This document shows positions 1-5,731 of a DNA stretch of 11,854 nt, one piece after another. The stretch covers positions 1 through 11,854 of the forward strand of contig JBDTLH010000087.1 in the NCBI GenBank assembly GCA_039934875.1, in the 5' to 3' direction. The notes beneath the pieces are model-generated. The model saw only the letters and a list, made by a program, of their open reading frames with translations, did no database searches and was not told where the DNA came from. The stretch comes from JBDTLH01 sp039934875. GTDB lineage: Bacteria > Acidobacteriota > Terriglobia > Terriglobales > Acidobacteriaceae. The position numbers were made by a program, and so were the translations under genes. The first letter of the stretch is position 1. The number at the start of each line of letters is the position of its first letter.

Positions 1-17
1 GCCCTTGATGATTGAAC

Positions 18-563
18 TTATTCGAAAATCAGGATTGCCGCGGCAATGGTAGTCGTCCACCATCCGCGTTTATCGCCGACTGCGGTTTGCGTCACGTTGG
101 TGGTGCGCACGATCTTGTTGGAGAGGCGGTACACTTCTTTTTTTTCATCCCATGATTTATCCGGGTCGAACTCCACGCCCAGTGTGGTGGCAAGCATCTC
201 CGCCGCCAACTCCTCGGCGTAGTCACCGGCCTGGTCTTCACTCTCGCCGAAGCTGTGATGCTCGCTCAAGTATCCGTAGGTGTTCTTATCGGCAGGGATT
301 GCGACCCCGATGCTGGAAGCTACCAGCCGGTGTGGCTCACGCGTTGAACTCTCAGCTACCACGGCGAAGACGACCTCACCCGGACTCAGAAAACGAGTGC
401 CTTCTTTGCGGGCAACCAGTTTGCAATTGGGCGGGAATATGGATGAGACACGGACCAGGTTCTGAGCGGCAATTCCAGCATCGCGCAATGCCAGTTCGAA
501 TGACGTCAAGCGTTCTTTATGTTTGCCGACGCCTTTCGTTAAGAAAAGCCGCTTGGGGATCAT
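18..563 (-). CDS. pdaD: Pyruvoyl-dependent arginine decarboxylase (PvlArgDC)
   Basis: Converts arginine to agmatine and CO2, the entry to polyamine synthesis, using a pyruvoyl group made by self-cleavage instead of pyridoxal phosphate. The 181-residue protein has the family signature VRVSSIFPP at residues 37-45. By analogy with the archaeal enzyme, the proenzyme should cleave between Ser40 and Ser41 to give a small beta chain and a larger pyruvoyl-capped alpha chain. Other family features are the SIGVAIP stretch, the GYLSEHHSFG segment, an acidic AGDYAEELAAEML helix and a C-terminal TTTIAAAI strand. The length suits the family. The start is uncertain: ATG at 563 gives MIPKRLFLTKG, where I expect homologues to begin, but its SD is only AGAG. 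An in-frame TTG at 575 lies 8 nt after a strong GGAGG (584-588). A TTG at 623 has no SD. The gene lies 101 bp downstream of the DUF1906 gene on the same strand; no agmatinase is visible. Confidence 0.9.
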   Translation of the reverse strand: MIPKRLFLTKGVGKHKERLTSFELALRDAGIAAQNLVRVSSIFPPNCKLVARKEGTRFLSPGEVVFAVVAESSTREPHRLVASSIGVAIPADKNTYGYLSEHHSFGESEDQAGDYAEELAAEMLATTLGVEFDPDKSWDEKKEVYRLSNKIVRTTNVTQTAVGDKRGWWTTTIAAAILIFE

Positions 564-583
564 GTCTCTGCCCAATTCTTGTG

Positions 584-588
584 CCTCC
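584..588 (-). promoter_or_regulatory. Shine-Dalgarno GGAGG that bears on the pdaD start
   Basis: On the minus strand GGAGG ends 8 nt before an in-frame TTG (575-573) and 20 nt before the ATG at 563. If this is the real ribosome-binding site, PdaD starts at the TTG and gains four residues (initiator Met, then Gly-Arg-Asp) before the ATG-encoded Met. The spacing is seen directly; its use is an inference. Confidence 0.4.
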
Positions 589-664
589 AGGTGGAAAATC
601 GCGTGCGAACGCAGAAATTTCAACTTAACACAAAGCGGCGGTTGCCATCGTCAATTTTTCCGGC

Positions 665-1519
665 TTACTTTCGCACGGAGGGCTTTTGCGCTTGCCGTGT
701 ATGCGAGGGATCGGGCGAACTTGCCACGTTTAGGTCAACGAAGGTCTGCGTTCCGGGCGCATAGCACGCGTTGTCCGCAGCATAGGTCTGCTTGCAGGAC
801 GCGGCGAACTGAGGTCGGCGCGGAGATTGCGCATATTGCCAGATGACCGCTTCGGGAGTGCCCGCTTGCGCCGGCGTCAGTTTAGCGTGCGCCACGCAGC
901 CGGGCGAGGGAGGGCACTCATCGCGAGCTACCCAAAGCGCCAATGCCGGCGTGGCTTCGCTCTGAGTAATGTCTTGCGCGGTGGTGATTGTGCGACCGGA
1001 GCCGTCATGGACGGCGATACCGGAGCAATAGACGCCGCCCCCAAATCCCGCAGCTTTCACGGCATCTGCCCATGCGAAGAGATATGCCTTTTGCCGGGGA
1101 AGCAGGCGTCCGCCCTCTTCGATATCGAGGAAGATGATGGAAGAGGTTCGGAACCCCTCCCGCAGCGCTGCTTGCGCCGCGGCGTTGCCGTCGGATGTTC
1201 CGCTCGCGCGCGCATCGCCCGAGATCAGTTCCTGGCTGGTTTTGCTCTTAAACAAGAGCGCAAAGCCGAAGCTGGCGTGGGCGAGTGTGGCGCGCTTGCC
1301 CTGCCACGAGTTCGACTGCTCTCCCGGAGGGTTGTTGAGCCAGTACCCTGCCCAGGCGAAGCTCTGGCGAAGCTTCGCCAGCGCGCCGGCAGCGGGATAA
1401 TCATTGCGGTCGAATCCCCTGGAAGATTGGGCCGTGCATGGTCGGGCAAGCAACAGAATCAGCAGTGAAAGGAGAACGGTTCCGCGCCAGCGCCCATAAA
1501 TTATTTGAATCGCGCTCAT
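665..1519 (-). CDS. Secreted DUF1906 / Rv2525c-like glycoside-hydrolase-like protein
   Basis: 284 residues. The first 30 form a signal peptide: a WRGT positive patch, a leucine-rich core at about 14-25, and a likely cleavage site after CTA at 28-30. The protein should therefore be exported. The mature part starts SSRGFDRNDYP (32-42), matching the start of the DUF1906 domain, a TIM-barrel-like fold related to glycoside hydrolases. The AWAGYWLNNPPG segment (55-66) and the SIIFLDIEEGG segment (127-137), with Asp132 and Glu134 as possible active-site acids, also fit. Later cysteines (as in DECPPSPGCV) could form disulfides after export. The start is ATG at 1519, where the signal peptide begins; the open frame runs further upstream to 1798 but there overlaps glnA. 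The gene is divergent from glnA and upstream of pdaD. The enzymatic activity and substrate are unknown; cell-wall glycan is a guess from the mycobacterial relative. Confidence 0.8.
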   Translation of the reverse strand: MSAIQIIYGRWRGTVLLSLLILLLARPCTAQSSRGFDRNDYPAAGALAKLRQSFAWAGYWLNNPPGEQSNSWQGKRATLAHASFGFALLFKSKTSQELISGDARASGTSDGNAAAQAALREGFRTSSIIFLDIEEGGRLLPRQKAYLFAWADAVKAAGFGGGVYCSGIAVHDGSGRTITTAQDITQSEATPALALWVARDECPPSPGCVAHAKLTPAQAGTPEAVIWQYAQSPRRPQFAASCKQTYAADNACYAPGTQTFVDLNVASSPDPSHTRQAQKPSVRK

Positions 1520-1550
1520 CACTTCAATTGATTGGAGGCCAGCCCGGGTT

Positions 1551-1563
1551 CGAGATATTCTCG
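1551..1563. repeat. Short perfect inverted repeat between divergent genes
   Basis: CGAGA-TAT-TCTCG lies in the 84-bp region between the DUF1906 gene and glnA, 41 nt before the glnA start. It could be an operator or a small hairpin in the glnA leader. No convincing -35/-10 pair is visible beside it, so a function is not established. Confidence 0.3.
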
Positions 1564-1592
1564 ATGTAAGCACCACGCCATTCTCATTCACT

Positions 1593-1600
1593 AGAGGAGA
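1593..1600 (+). promoter_or_regulatory. Strong ribosome binding site of glnA
   Basis: AGAGGAGA ends 3 nt before the ATG at 1604, a near-ideal SD core (AGGAG) with short spacing. It fixes the start of the glutamine synthetase and its N-terminal extension. Confidence 0.6.
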
Positions 1601-1603
1601 TTT

Positions 1604-3034
1604 ATGCCCAACGAACTGCGTAACTTTCTGCTGCTTCCTTATGACGAACTGGAAGAGATGAACCTCCAGGCAAAGCAGCAGCGCAAGGACCGCGTGGCCG
1701 CTCATAAGATTCAGGAAGAGCGTCTCAAGTATCTCACCGACGAGAAGCGCATCAAGGCGGTCACCGTGCTCTTCAGCGATCTCGAAGGCCGCCTGCACAT
1801 GCTCGACTACGACAAGAAATTTCTTATCAAGAGCTACGACAATCTTACGTTTGACGGCTCATCCATTCGCGGGTTCACAGCGCAGCGCGAGAGCGACCTG
1901 CGCCTGGCGATTGATTGGGGGGCCTTCTACTTCGCGCCCGCGGATGTCTTCGGCCCGGGTAAAGTTCTCGTCTTCGGAGAGGTCATTGACAAGGGCGGAG
2001 CCGCTTACAGCGCTGATATCCGTGGGGTGCTTAAGAGATTTGCGGAGGAGTTGCACGGGAAAGAAGGCTACACGCTCAATGCCGCAAACGAGGTCGAAGG
2101 TTTCCTGTTCAAGGGTACCGATGCCGAGCAGTGCTATCACCAGACCGGCAAGTTCGAATATGTGAATACTGGCGGATACTATCACTCGCTTCCCGGCGAT
2201 CCGTTGCGCAATTTCATAGACACCGCCGCAGAGGTGCAGCGCGCCATGGGCTTTGAGAACGAAAAGGACCACCCTGAAGTCGCGCCCTCGCAATTTGAAA
2301 TTAATTACAGCTACGGAGAGGTGGTCGCCGCCGCCGACCAAATCCAACTCTACAAACTCATATGCCGTCAGGTCGCGACCCGCATGGGACTGACTGCGTC
2401 GTTCCTGCCCAAGCCGGTAGTGGGAGTGAACGGCAGCGGAATGCACACCAATATCTCGATCAACAAAGGCAACAAGAATCTTTTCTTCGATCCTAAAGGC
2501 GAAGAGCAGATGAGCAAGTTTGCGTGGTCCTTCGTGGACCGTATTCTCACCCACGGGAACGACATTTGCCTGATGCTGAACGCCAGCGTAAATGCCTATC
2601 GCCGCCTCGATCCTCACTTTGAAGCGCCTAATCAAATCAAGGCTTCGGCGACGGACCGCGGTTCTATGGTGCGCATTCCTATTGGAAATGAAAAGAGTTC
2701 GCGGGTGGAGGTGCGCTCCGTCAGCCCGGATGCCAACCCTTACATCGTGCTCTATTCCATTTTTAGAACTGGGCTCGCCGGAGAGACCGCCAGGATTGAA
2801 AACCTGCGCCAAGCGGAGCGCTATTTGCCCGACAACATCTACACCGCGCTCGACAACTTCCGCAAAGCTGAATGGACAACCCAGTTGCTCGGCGAAGCCG
2901 TGAAGGCGCGCTACGCCGACCTGAAGCAAGCCTCGGCGGACCGTTGCTCCCGGCTGCTGGGGACATTTGTGAAGGTACCTGAAGTGCAGTACCACCACGA
3001 TGTTTACAACCAGTTTTTGTGGAACATGTTTTAG
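1604..3034 (+). CDS. glnA: Glutamine synthetase, type I-like, without adenylylation site
   Basis: 476 residues. Catalyses ATP-dependent ligation of ammonia to glutamate in the cytoplasm. The beta-grasp domain begins near residue 51 (KAVTVLFSDLEG) and contains FDGSSIRGF (83-91). The catalytic domain has the metal ligands Glu163/Glu165 (ANEVEGF), Glu225 and Glu232 (PEVAPSQFEIN), His281 in GVNGSGMHTN, Arg334, the ATP-site segment ATDRGSMVRIP (349-359), and Glu369/Arg371 in RVEVR. These correspond to E. coli GlnA E129/E131, E212/E220, H269, R321 and E357/R359. The C-terminus is reworked: the NLYDLPPEE adenylylation loop is absent, so control by GlnE adenylylation is unlikely. A charged extension of roughly 35 residues precedes the usual start. 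Since the active site looks complete, a true glutamine synthetase is favoured over a gamma-glutamylpolyamine ligase, although a polyamine gene lies nearby. It converges with oxyR, leaving only 24 bp between stops. Confidence 0.93.
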   Translation: MPNELRNFLLLPYDELEEMNLQAKQQRKDRVAAHKIQEERLKYLTDEKRIKAVTVLFSDLEGRLHMLDYDKKFLIKSYDNLTFDGSSIRGFTAQRESDLRLAIDWGAFYFAPADVFGPGKVLVFGEVIDKGGAAYSADIRGVLKRFAEELHGKEGYTLNAANEVEGFLFKGTDAEQCYHQTGKFEYVNTGGYYHSLPGDPLRNFIDTAAEVQRAMGFENEKDHPEVAPSQFEINYSYGEVVAAADQIQLYKLICRQVATRMGLTASFLPKPVVGVNGSGMHTNISINKGNKNLFFDPKGEEQMSKFAWSFVDRILTHGNDICLMLNASVNAYRRLDPHFEAPNQIKASATDRGSMVRIPIGNEKSSRVEVRSVSPDANPYIVLYSIFRTGLAGETARIENLRQAERYLPDNIYTALDNFRKAEWTTQLLGEAVKARYADLKQASADRCSRLLGTFVKVPEVQYHHDVYNQFLWNMF

Positions 3035-3058
3035 AGATCGGGTTAACTTAGCCGTGCC

Positions 3059-3943
3059 TCAGCAATGGCCTTCGCGCAATCTCAGAAGATGCTTCACCAA
3101 TGTTTGTTGCACCCTGGTTTCAAAGTGGTGCTTCAAGCGGACGATGCCGACCTTTCGGATGCTGCTTTTTCCCGCGAGGGGAACAAAGCAGCATCCGGGA
3201 TGCGTTTCGACCGCCATTGCCGGGACAGCTGAAACCCCCATGGCCGCCGCGACCATCGCCAGGATAGTGGCGAACTGGCCGCTTTCGAACGCCACATTGG
3301 GCCTTATTCTGGATTCGCGGCAGGCGGTAATCAGGCTATCGCGGAAGCAGTGGCCCTCTTTGAGCAGTAGAAATGGTTCACCCTTCAATTCCTTGAGGGC
3401 CAGCGATTTTCGCTGGGCGAGGGGATGGGATTCCGGAAGCACGGCGAAAAACCTCTCTTCGAAGATCTCAATGCAACATAACTCGCTCCCCGGCACGGGA
3501 AGGGCCACCACTGCTAAATCCATGCTCCCCTGGTGGAGGCTTTCGAGCAGTGCGGGCGTGATGTCTTCAATCACTCGTACCTTGATCAAAGGATAACGAG
3601 ATGAAAACCCGATCAGGATCTTGGGCAACAAATACGCCGCGATGGTGGGGATGATTCCCAATACCACCTCACCCTTTTCCTCCCCCGCCATCTCCAGCAT
3701 TTCGGTTTTGGATTCATTCAGGTCTCGCAGAATGCGCTCCGCCTTAGGCAGAAACGCCTTTCCGAATACCGTCAGCCTGGCGGACCGGGGCAGGCGGTCG
3801 AAGAGCCTTGACCCCAACTCCGCCTCCAACTTCAAAATCTGTTGCGAGAGAGAAGGTTGCGCCACGTGTTCGATCTCCGACGCGCGGGTGAATGTTCCGT
3901 GCTGCGCCACTGCGCAAAAGTATCGTAGCTGATGAATTTCCAT
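3059..3943 (-). CDS. oxyR: OxyR, LysR-family hydrogen-peroxide sensor and activator
   Basis: 294 residues. The N-terminal winged helix-turn-helix is typical of LysR proteins: HQLRYFCAVAQHGTFTRAS at 4-22, then PSLSQQILKLEAELGSRLFDR at 30-50. A linker and a two-lobe sensor domain follow from about residue 90. The sensor has Cys199 in KEGHCFRD and Cys208, nine residues apart, the same spacing and numbering as the peroxide-sensing disulfide pair of E. coli OxyR (GHCLRD...C). The later MVAAAMGVSAVPAMAV stretch also matches OxyR. This supports a genuine OxyR rather than a general LysR regulator. The start is ATG at 3943, preceded by AGGGGA. It is divergent from the Dps-like ferritin gene, which is probably its target, and its own promoter would share the operator in the 213-bp gap. 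Confidence 0.9.
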   Translation of the reverse strand: MEIHQLRYFCAVAQHGTFTRASEIEHVAQPSLSQQILKLEAELGSRLFDRLPRSARLTVFGKAFLPKAERILRDLNESKTEMLEMAGEEKGEVVLGIIPTIAAYLLPKILIGFSSRYPLIKVRVIEDITPALLESLHQGSMDLAVVALPVPGSELCCIEIFEERFFAVLPESHPLAQRKSLALKELKGEPFLLLKEGHCFRDSLITACRESRIRPNVAFESGQFATILAMVAAAMGVSAVPAMAVETHPGCCFVPLAGKSSIRKVGIVRLKHHFETRVQQTLVKHLLRLREGHC

Positions 3944-4053
3944 TGCATCCCCTGATTTGATAGATCGAGTGCGTGGGCATTGGCCTCAGGGCGAAAAGCG
4001 CAGAGACCCCTGCCCCGAGGCTCTGAGTCTGTTCCCACCCCGGTTACGGCTCT

Positions 4054-4090
4054 AGACCCGTTACCTATCGCAAGCATAGGAAACAAATCT
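4054..4090. promoter_or_regulatory. Candidate OxyR operator between oxyR and the Dps-like gene
   Basis: The core is a perfect inverted repeat, CCTAT-CGCAAGC-ATAGG (4064-4080). CTAT-N7-ATAG is exactly the centre of the established 37-bp OxyR tetramer motif (ATAGnTnnnAnCTAT, N7, ATAGnTnnnAnCTAT). Extending to the full 37 positions, I count 14 of the 20 specified bases matching, 7 in each half. It ends 66 nt before the dps start and begins 110 nt upstream of the oxyR start, so it could serve both divergent promoters. Confidence 0.6.
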
Positions 4091-4156
4091 TATACCTCTG
4101 GATCTTTCTGCTTTAGTGTATCCCTATGTTGATTCGATTACAGAAAGGAAGTGCCT

Positions 4157-4768
4157 ATGCCCGATAACGACACAGTACAGCCTGGAGATGTGACCCAGCG
4201 CGTTGGCGTTGAAGTGATCCGCAAGAACGGGGTTGATGTGGACAAGCTGATCAAGATGCTGGTGGCGAATGCAGCCGCCGAATTTGCCAGCACCTACTAC
4301 TACTACACGATTCTGCGCATGAATCTCGCCGGCCACGAGGATTACAAAGAAATCTGCGAAGATGCGAGGCTCGAAGATCGCGCCCATTGGGAGCTGATCG
4401 TTCCCCGCATTTATGAATTGGGGGGCAATCTGCCCAATGATTTGAAGGCATTTCACGACCAGGCCGGTTGCAAGGCCGCCAAATTGCCAGACCCACCCAC
4501 GGCAGTGAACATCCTGACGCTACTGCTTGAATCCGAACGTTGCGCCATCCGCAGTTGGAGCGCGGTCTGCGACATGACCTTCGGCAAAGATCCTCGTACC
4601 TATGACCTGGCGGCGCGGATTCTCAACGAAGAGATTGAGCATGAGGCCTGGTTCATTGAACTGCTGGCCCATGAACGCGACGGCAAGTCTATCCCCTCCG
4701 GCCACTTCCGGCGCGGCGAACCGGGCGAGGCGCCGTACAGCAAAAACCGTCCCTTCTATAACCCATAG
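4157..4768 (+). CDS. dps: Dps-like ferritin (DpsL / thioferritin type)
   Basis: 203 residues with a four-helix ferritin-like fold. DpsL proteins form 12-subunit cages that oxidise Fe(II) with H2O2 and store the iron, protecting DNA from Fenton damage. Likely diiron ligands are Glu42 (AAEFASTYYYY), the Glu73/Asp74-His77 region (ARLEDRAHWE), Glu127 (LLESERCAIRSW) and the EEIEHEAWF motif (158-166, Glu159/His162). Cys105, Cys129 and Cys138 fit the dicysteine feature beside the ferroxidase centre that distinguishes archaeal-type DpsL from classical Dps. The C-terminal SGHFRRGEPGEAPYSK tail is also typical. The start chosen is ATG 4157, 6 nt after AAAGGAA (4144-4150); the GTG at 4151 directly abuts that SD and is too close. 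It is divergent from oxyR and followed 10 bp later by a ferredoxin gene, so peroxide induction is likely. Confidence 0.88.
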   Translation: MPDNDTVQPGDVTQRVGVEVIRKNGVDVDKLIKMLVANAAAEFASTYYYYTILRMNLAGHEDYKEICEDARLEDRAHWELIVPRIYELGGNLPNDLKAFHDQAGCKAAKLPDPPTAVNILTLLLESERCAIRSWSAVCDMTFGKDPRTYDLAARILNEEIEHEAWFIELLAHERDGKSIPSGHFRRGEPGEAPYSKNRPFYNP

Positions 4769-4778
4769 ACTGAAGGAC

Positions 4779-5135
4779 GTGGATGAAAAGGGAAATACAG
4801 CGGGGCCGACCTTCCGGGTGGTTGTAGAGACCCCCGAAGGCCCCCGCGCTTTTGTGTGTGGCGAGGATGAATATGTGTGGGACGCCGCCTCCCGCAATGG
4901 CATTCGCCTGCCCGCCATCTGCCATCAGGGTCTTTGCCTGACTTGCGCGGGCAAGCTGCTTTCGGGTTCAGTTGACCAGCGGGACGCCGCCCAATATTTT
5001 CCTGAGGATCAACATGCAGGTTATATTCTGCTCTGCCGCGCTCTTCCCAAGAGTGATCTGCACATTCTGACCGGTCAGCAGTGGGAGATGCGTGCTTTTC
5101 GCCAAGCAAATGGATTGCCCGCTCCTTACGGCTAA
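4779..5135 (+). CDS. Plant-type [2Fe-2S] ferredoxin
   Basis: 118 residues. The cluster ligands are Cys48, Cys53, Cys56 (CHQGLCLTC, the C-x4-C-x2-C pattern) and Cys86 (ILLCRA), 29 residues after the third. This is the arrangement of plant/cyanobacterial-type [2Fe-2S] ferredoxins, with the usual preceding strand (DEYVWDAASRNGIRLP). It is a small cytoplasmic one-electron carrier. The GTG start at 4779 is provisional: a GAAGGA sequence ends only 1 nt before it, so initiation may depend on coupling to the dps stop 10 bp upstream. A GTG at 4818 would still keep the whole domain. The tight spacing suggests one transcript with the ferritin and a role in reducing or mobilising its iron; that is an inference. 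It is not related in fold to bacterioferritin-associated Bfd. Confidence 0.85.
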   Translation: MDEKGNTAGPTFRVVVETPEGPRAFVCGEDEYVWDAASRNGIRLPAICHQGLCLTCAGKLLSGSVDQRDAAQYFPEDQHAGYILLCRALPKSDLHILTGQQWEMRAFRQANGLPAPYG

Positions 5136-5155
5136 TTGAAGATGTTAATTTTCGA

Positions 5156-5184
5156 TACAAAATATTTGTACGGTGTCGTACAAT
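5156..5184. promoter_or_regulatory. Overlapping inverted repeats at the XRE-gene promoter
   Basis: Two perfect inverted repeats share a half-site: TACAAA-ATA-TTTGTA (5156-5170) and TTGTAC-GGTGTC-GTACAA (5166-5183). The last half-site overlaps TACAAT (5179-5184), a good -10 hexamer. Three TACAA/TTGTA half-sites therefore bracket a probable promoter, as expected of an operator that represses it. No clear -35 is visible. Transcription from here would leave a leader of about 97 nt before the ATG at 5288. Confidence 0.5.
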
Positions 5185-5287
5185 TATGGAACGACCACGC
5201 GCGCCGAACCTCAGATTGCGGACGAACAGAGGTGACAGTCCTGACCTTCCCGTAACGGGTCGTTTTAGTTGGGAGGCAAGATATCCT

Positions 5288-5602
5288 ATGAGTGCCACCG
5301 CCACATTGCAGCAATCCGCAGCGTTACCTCCTTCCCCCCCAGTCAGCCGTCCGCAATGGACGGTGATGATTGAGCGGATGAGGGAGTCTCAGGGCTGGAG
5401 CCAGGCCGCTCTCGCTCGCAGGCTCCAGGTTTCCCCGATGGCGGTTTCGCGTTGGGAGCGAGGCATAAACGAGCCCAGCTCTTCCATCTATGTTGAACTG
5501 GGCAAGATCACCGGCGCCCCCGAATGCTGGTACTTCTGGGGACTTGCCGGATTGACCCGCAGCGACATTGACAAAGCGCTCGGCGTGGCCGCAAACGCTT
5601 GA
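5288..5602 (+). CDS. Small XRE (Cro/CI-type) helix-turn-helix regulator
   Basis: 104 residues. The first 24 are low-complexity (Ala/Pro/Ser) and likely disordered. The HTH_3 domain covers about 26-80: MIERMRESQGWSQAALARRL, then QVSPMAVSRWERGINEP as the recognition region, with the Trp-Glu-Arg-Gly signature of this family. A short C-terminal segment, CWYFWGLAGLTRSDIDKAL, is aromatic and may mediate dimerisation. The start is ATG 5288, 11 nt after GGGAGG. An in-frame ATG at 5186 is rejected because it lies on top of the likely promoter. It probably regulates its own promoter through the repeats just upstream. Its relation to the ferritin/ferredoxin genes before it or lysS after it is unknown. 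Confidence 0.75.
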   Translation: MSATATLQQSAALPPSPPVSRPQWTVMIERMRESQGWSQAALARRLQVSPMAVSRWERGINEPSSSIYVELGKITGAPECWYFWGLAGLTRSDIDKALGVAANA

Positions 5603-5623
5603 TCTGTGCCGCAAACGCTTGAT
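5588..5623. repeat. 16-nt direct repeat, period 20, across a stop codon
   Basis: GCCGCAAACGCTTGAT occurs at 5588-5603 and again at 5608-5623 without mismatch. The first copy encodes the last residues and TGA stop of the XRE gene; the second lies just after it. It looks like a recent 20-bp tandem duplication. Confidence 0.8.
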
Positions 5624-5693
5624 TTCAGGCGCGATCAACGGGTCTTCGGTGTGTGCGCAACGGACCTTCATGGTCCAGCGGGGTGGTGCGCCT

Positions 5694-5699
5694 TATAAT
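5694..5699 (+). promoter_or_regulatory. Likely -10 element of the lysS promoter
   Basis: A perfect TATAAT sits 32 nt before the lysS TTG start, at a sensible distance for a short leader. The -35 at 17 bp spacing (TGGTCC) is poor. A GGACC-TTCAT-GGTCC inverted repeat (5662-5676) covers the -35 position and could bind an activator or repressor. Confidence 0.45.
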
Positions 5700-5731
5700 C
5701 GTGTATTCACTTTGACCCCAGGAATCCACGC

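Noticed and set aside
1859..2998. 379-codon open frame on the minus strand opposite glnA
   Set aside because: It is the antisense shadow of a strongly recognisable glutamine synthetase and its translation has no recognisable domain.
5249..5270. CCCG-TAA-CGGG hairpin with T-rich tail after the ferredoxin, as an intrinsic terminator
   Set aside because: The stem is only 4 bp and the tail is broken; it also lies within the likely leader of the XRE gene.
5186..5287. Upstream in-frame ATG extending the XRE protein by 34 residues
   Set aside because: The ATG sits 1 nt after the TACAAT -10 box and so would be upstream of or at the transcript start; the extension has no conserved look.
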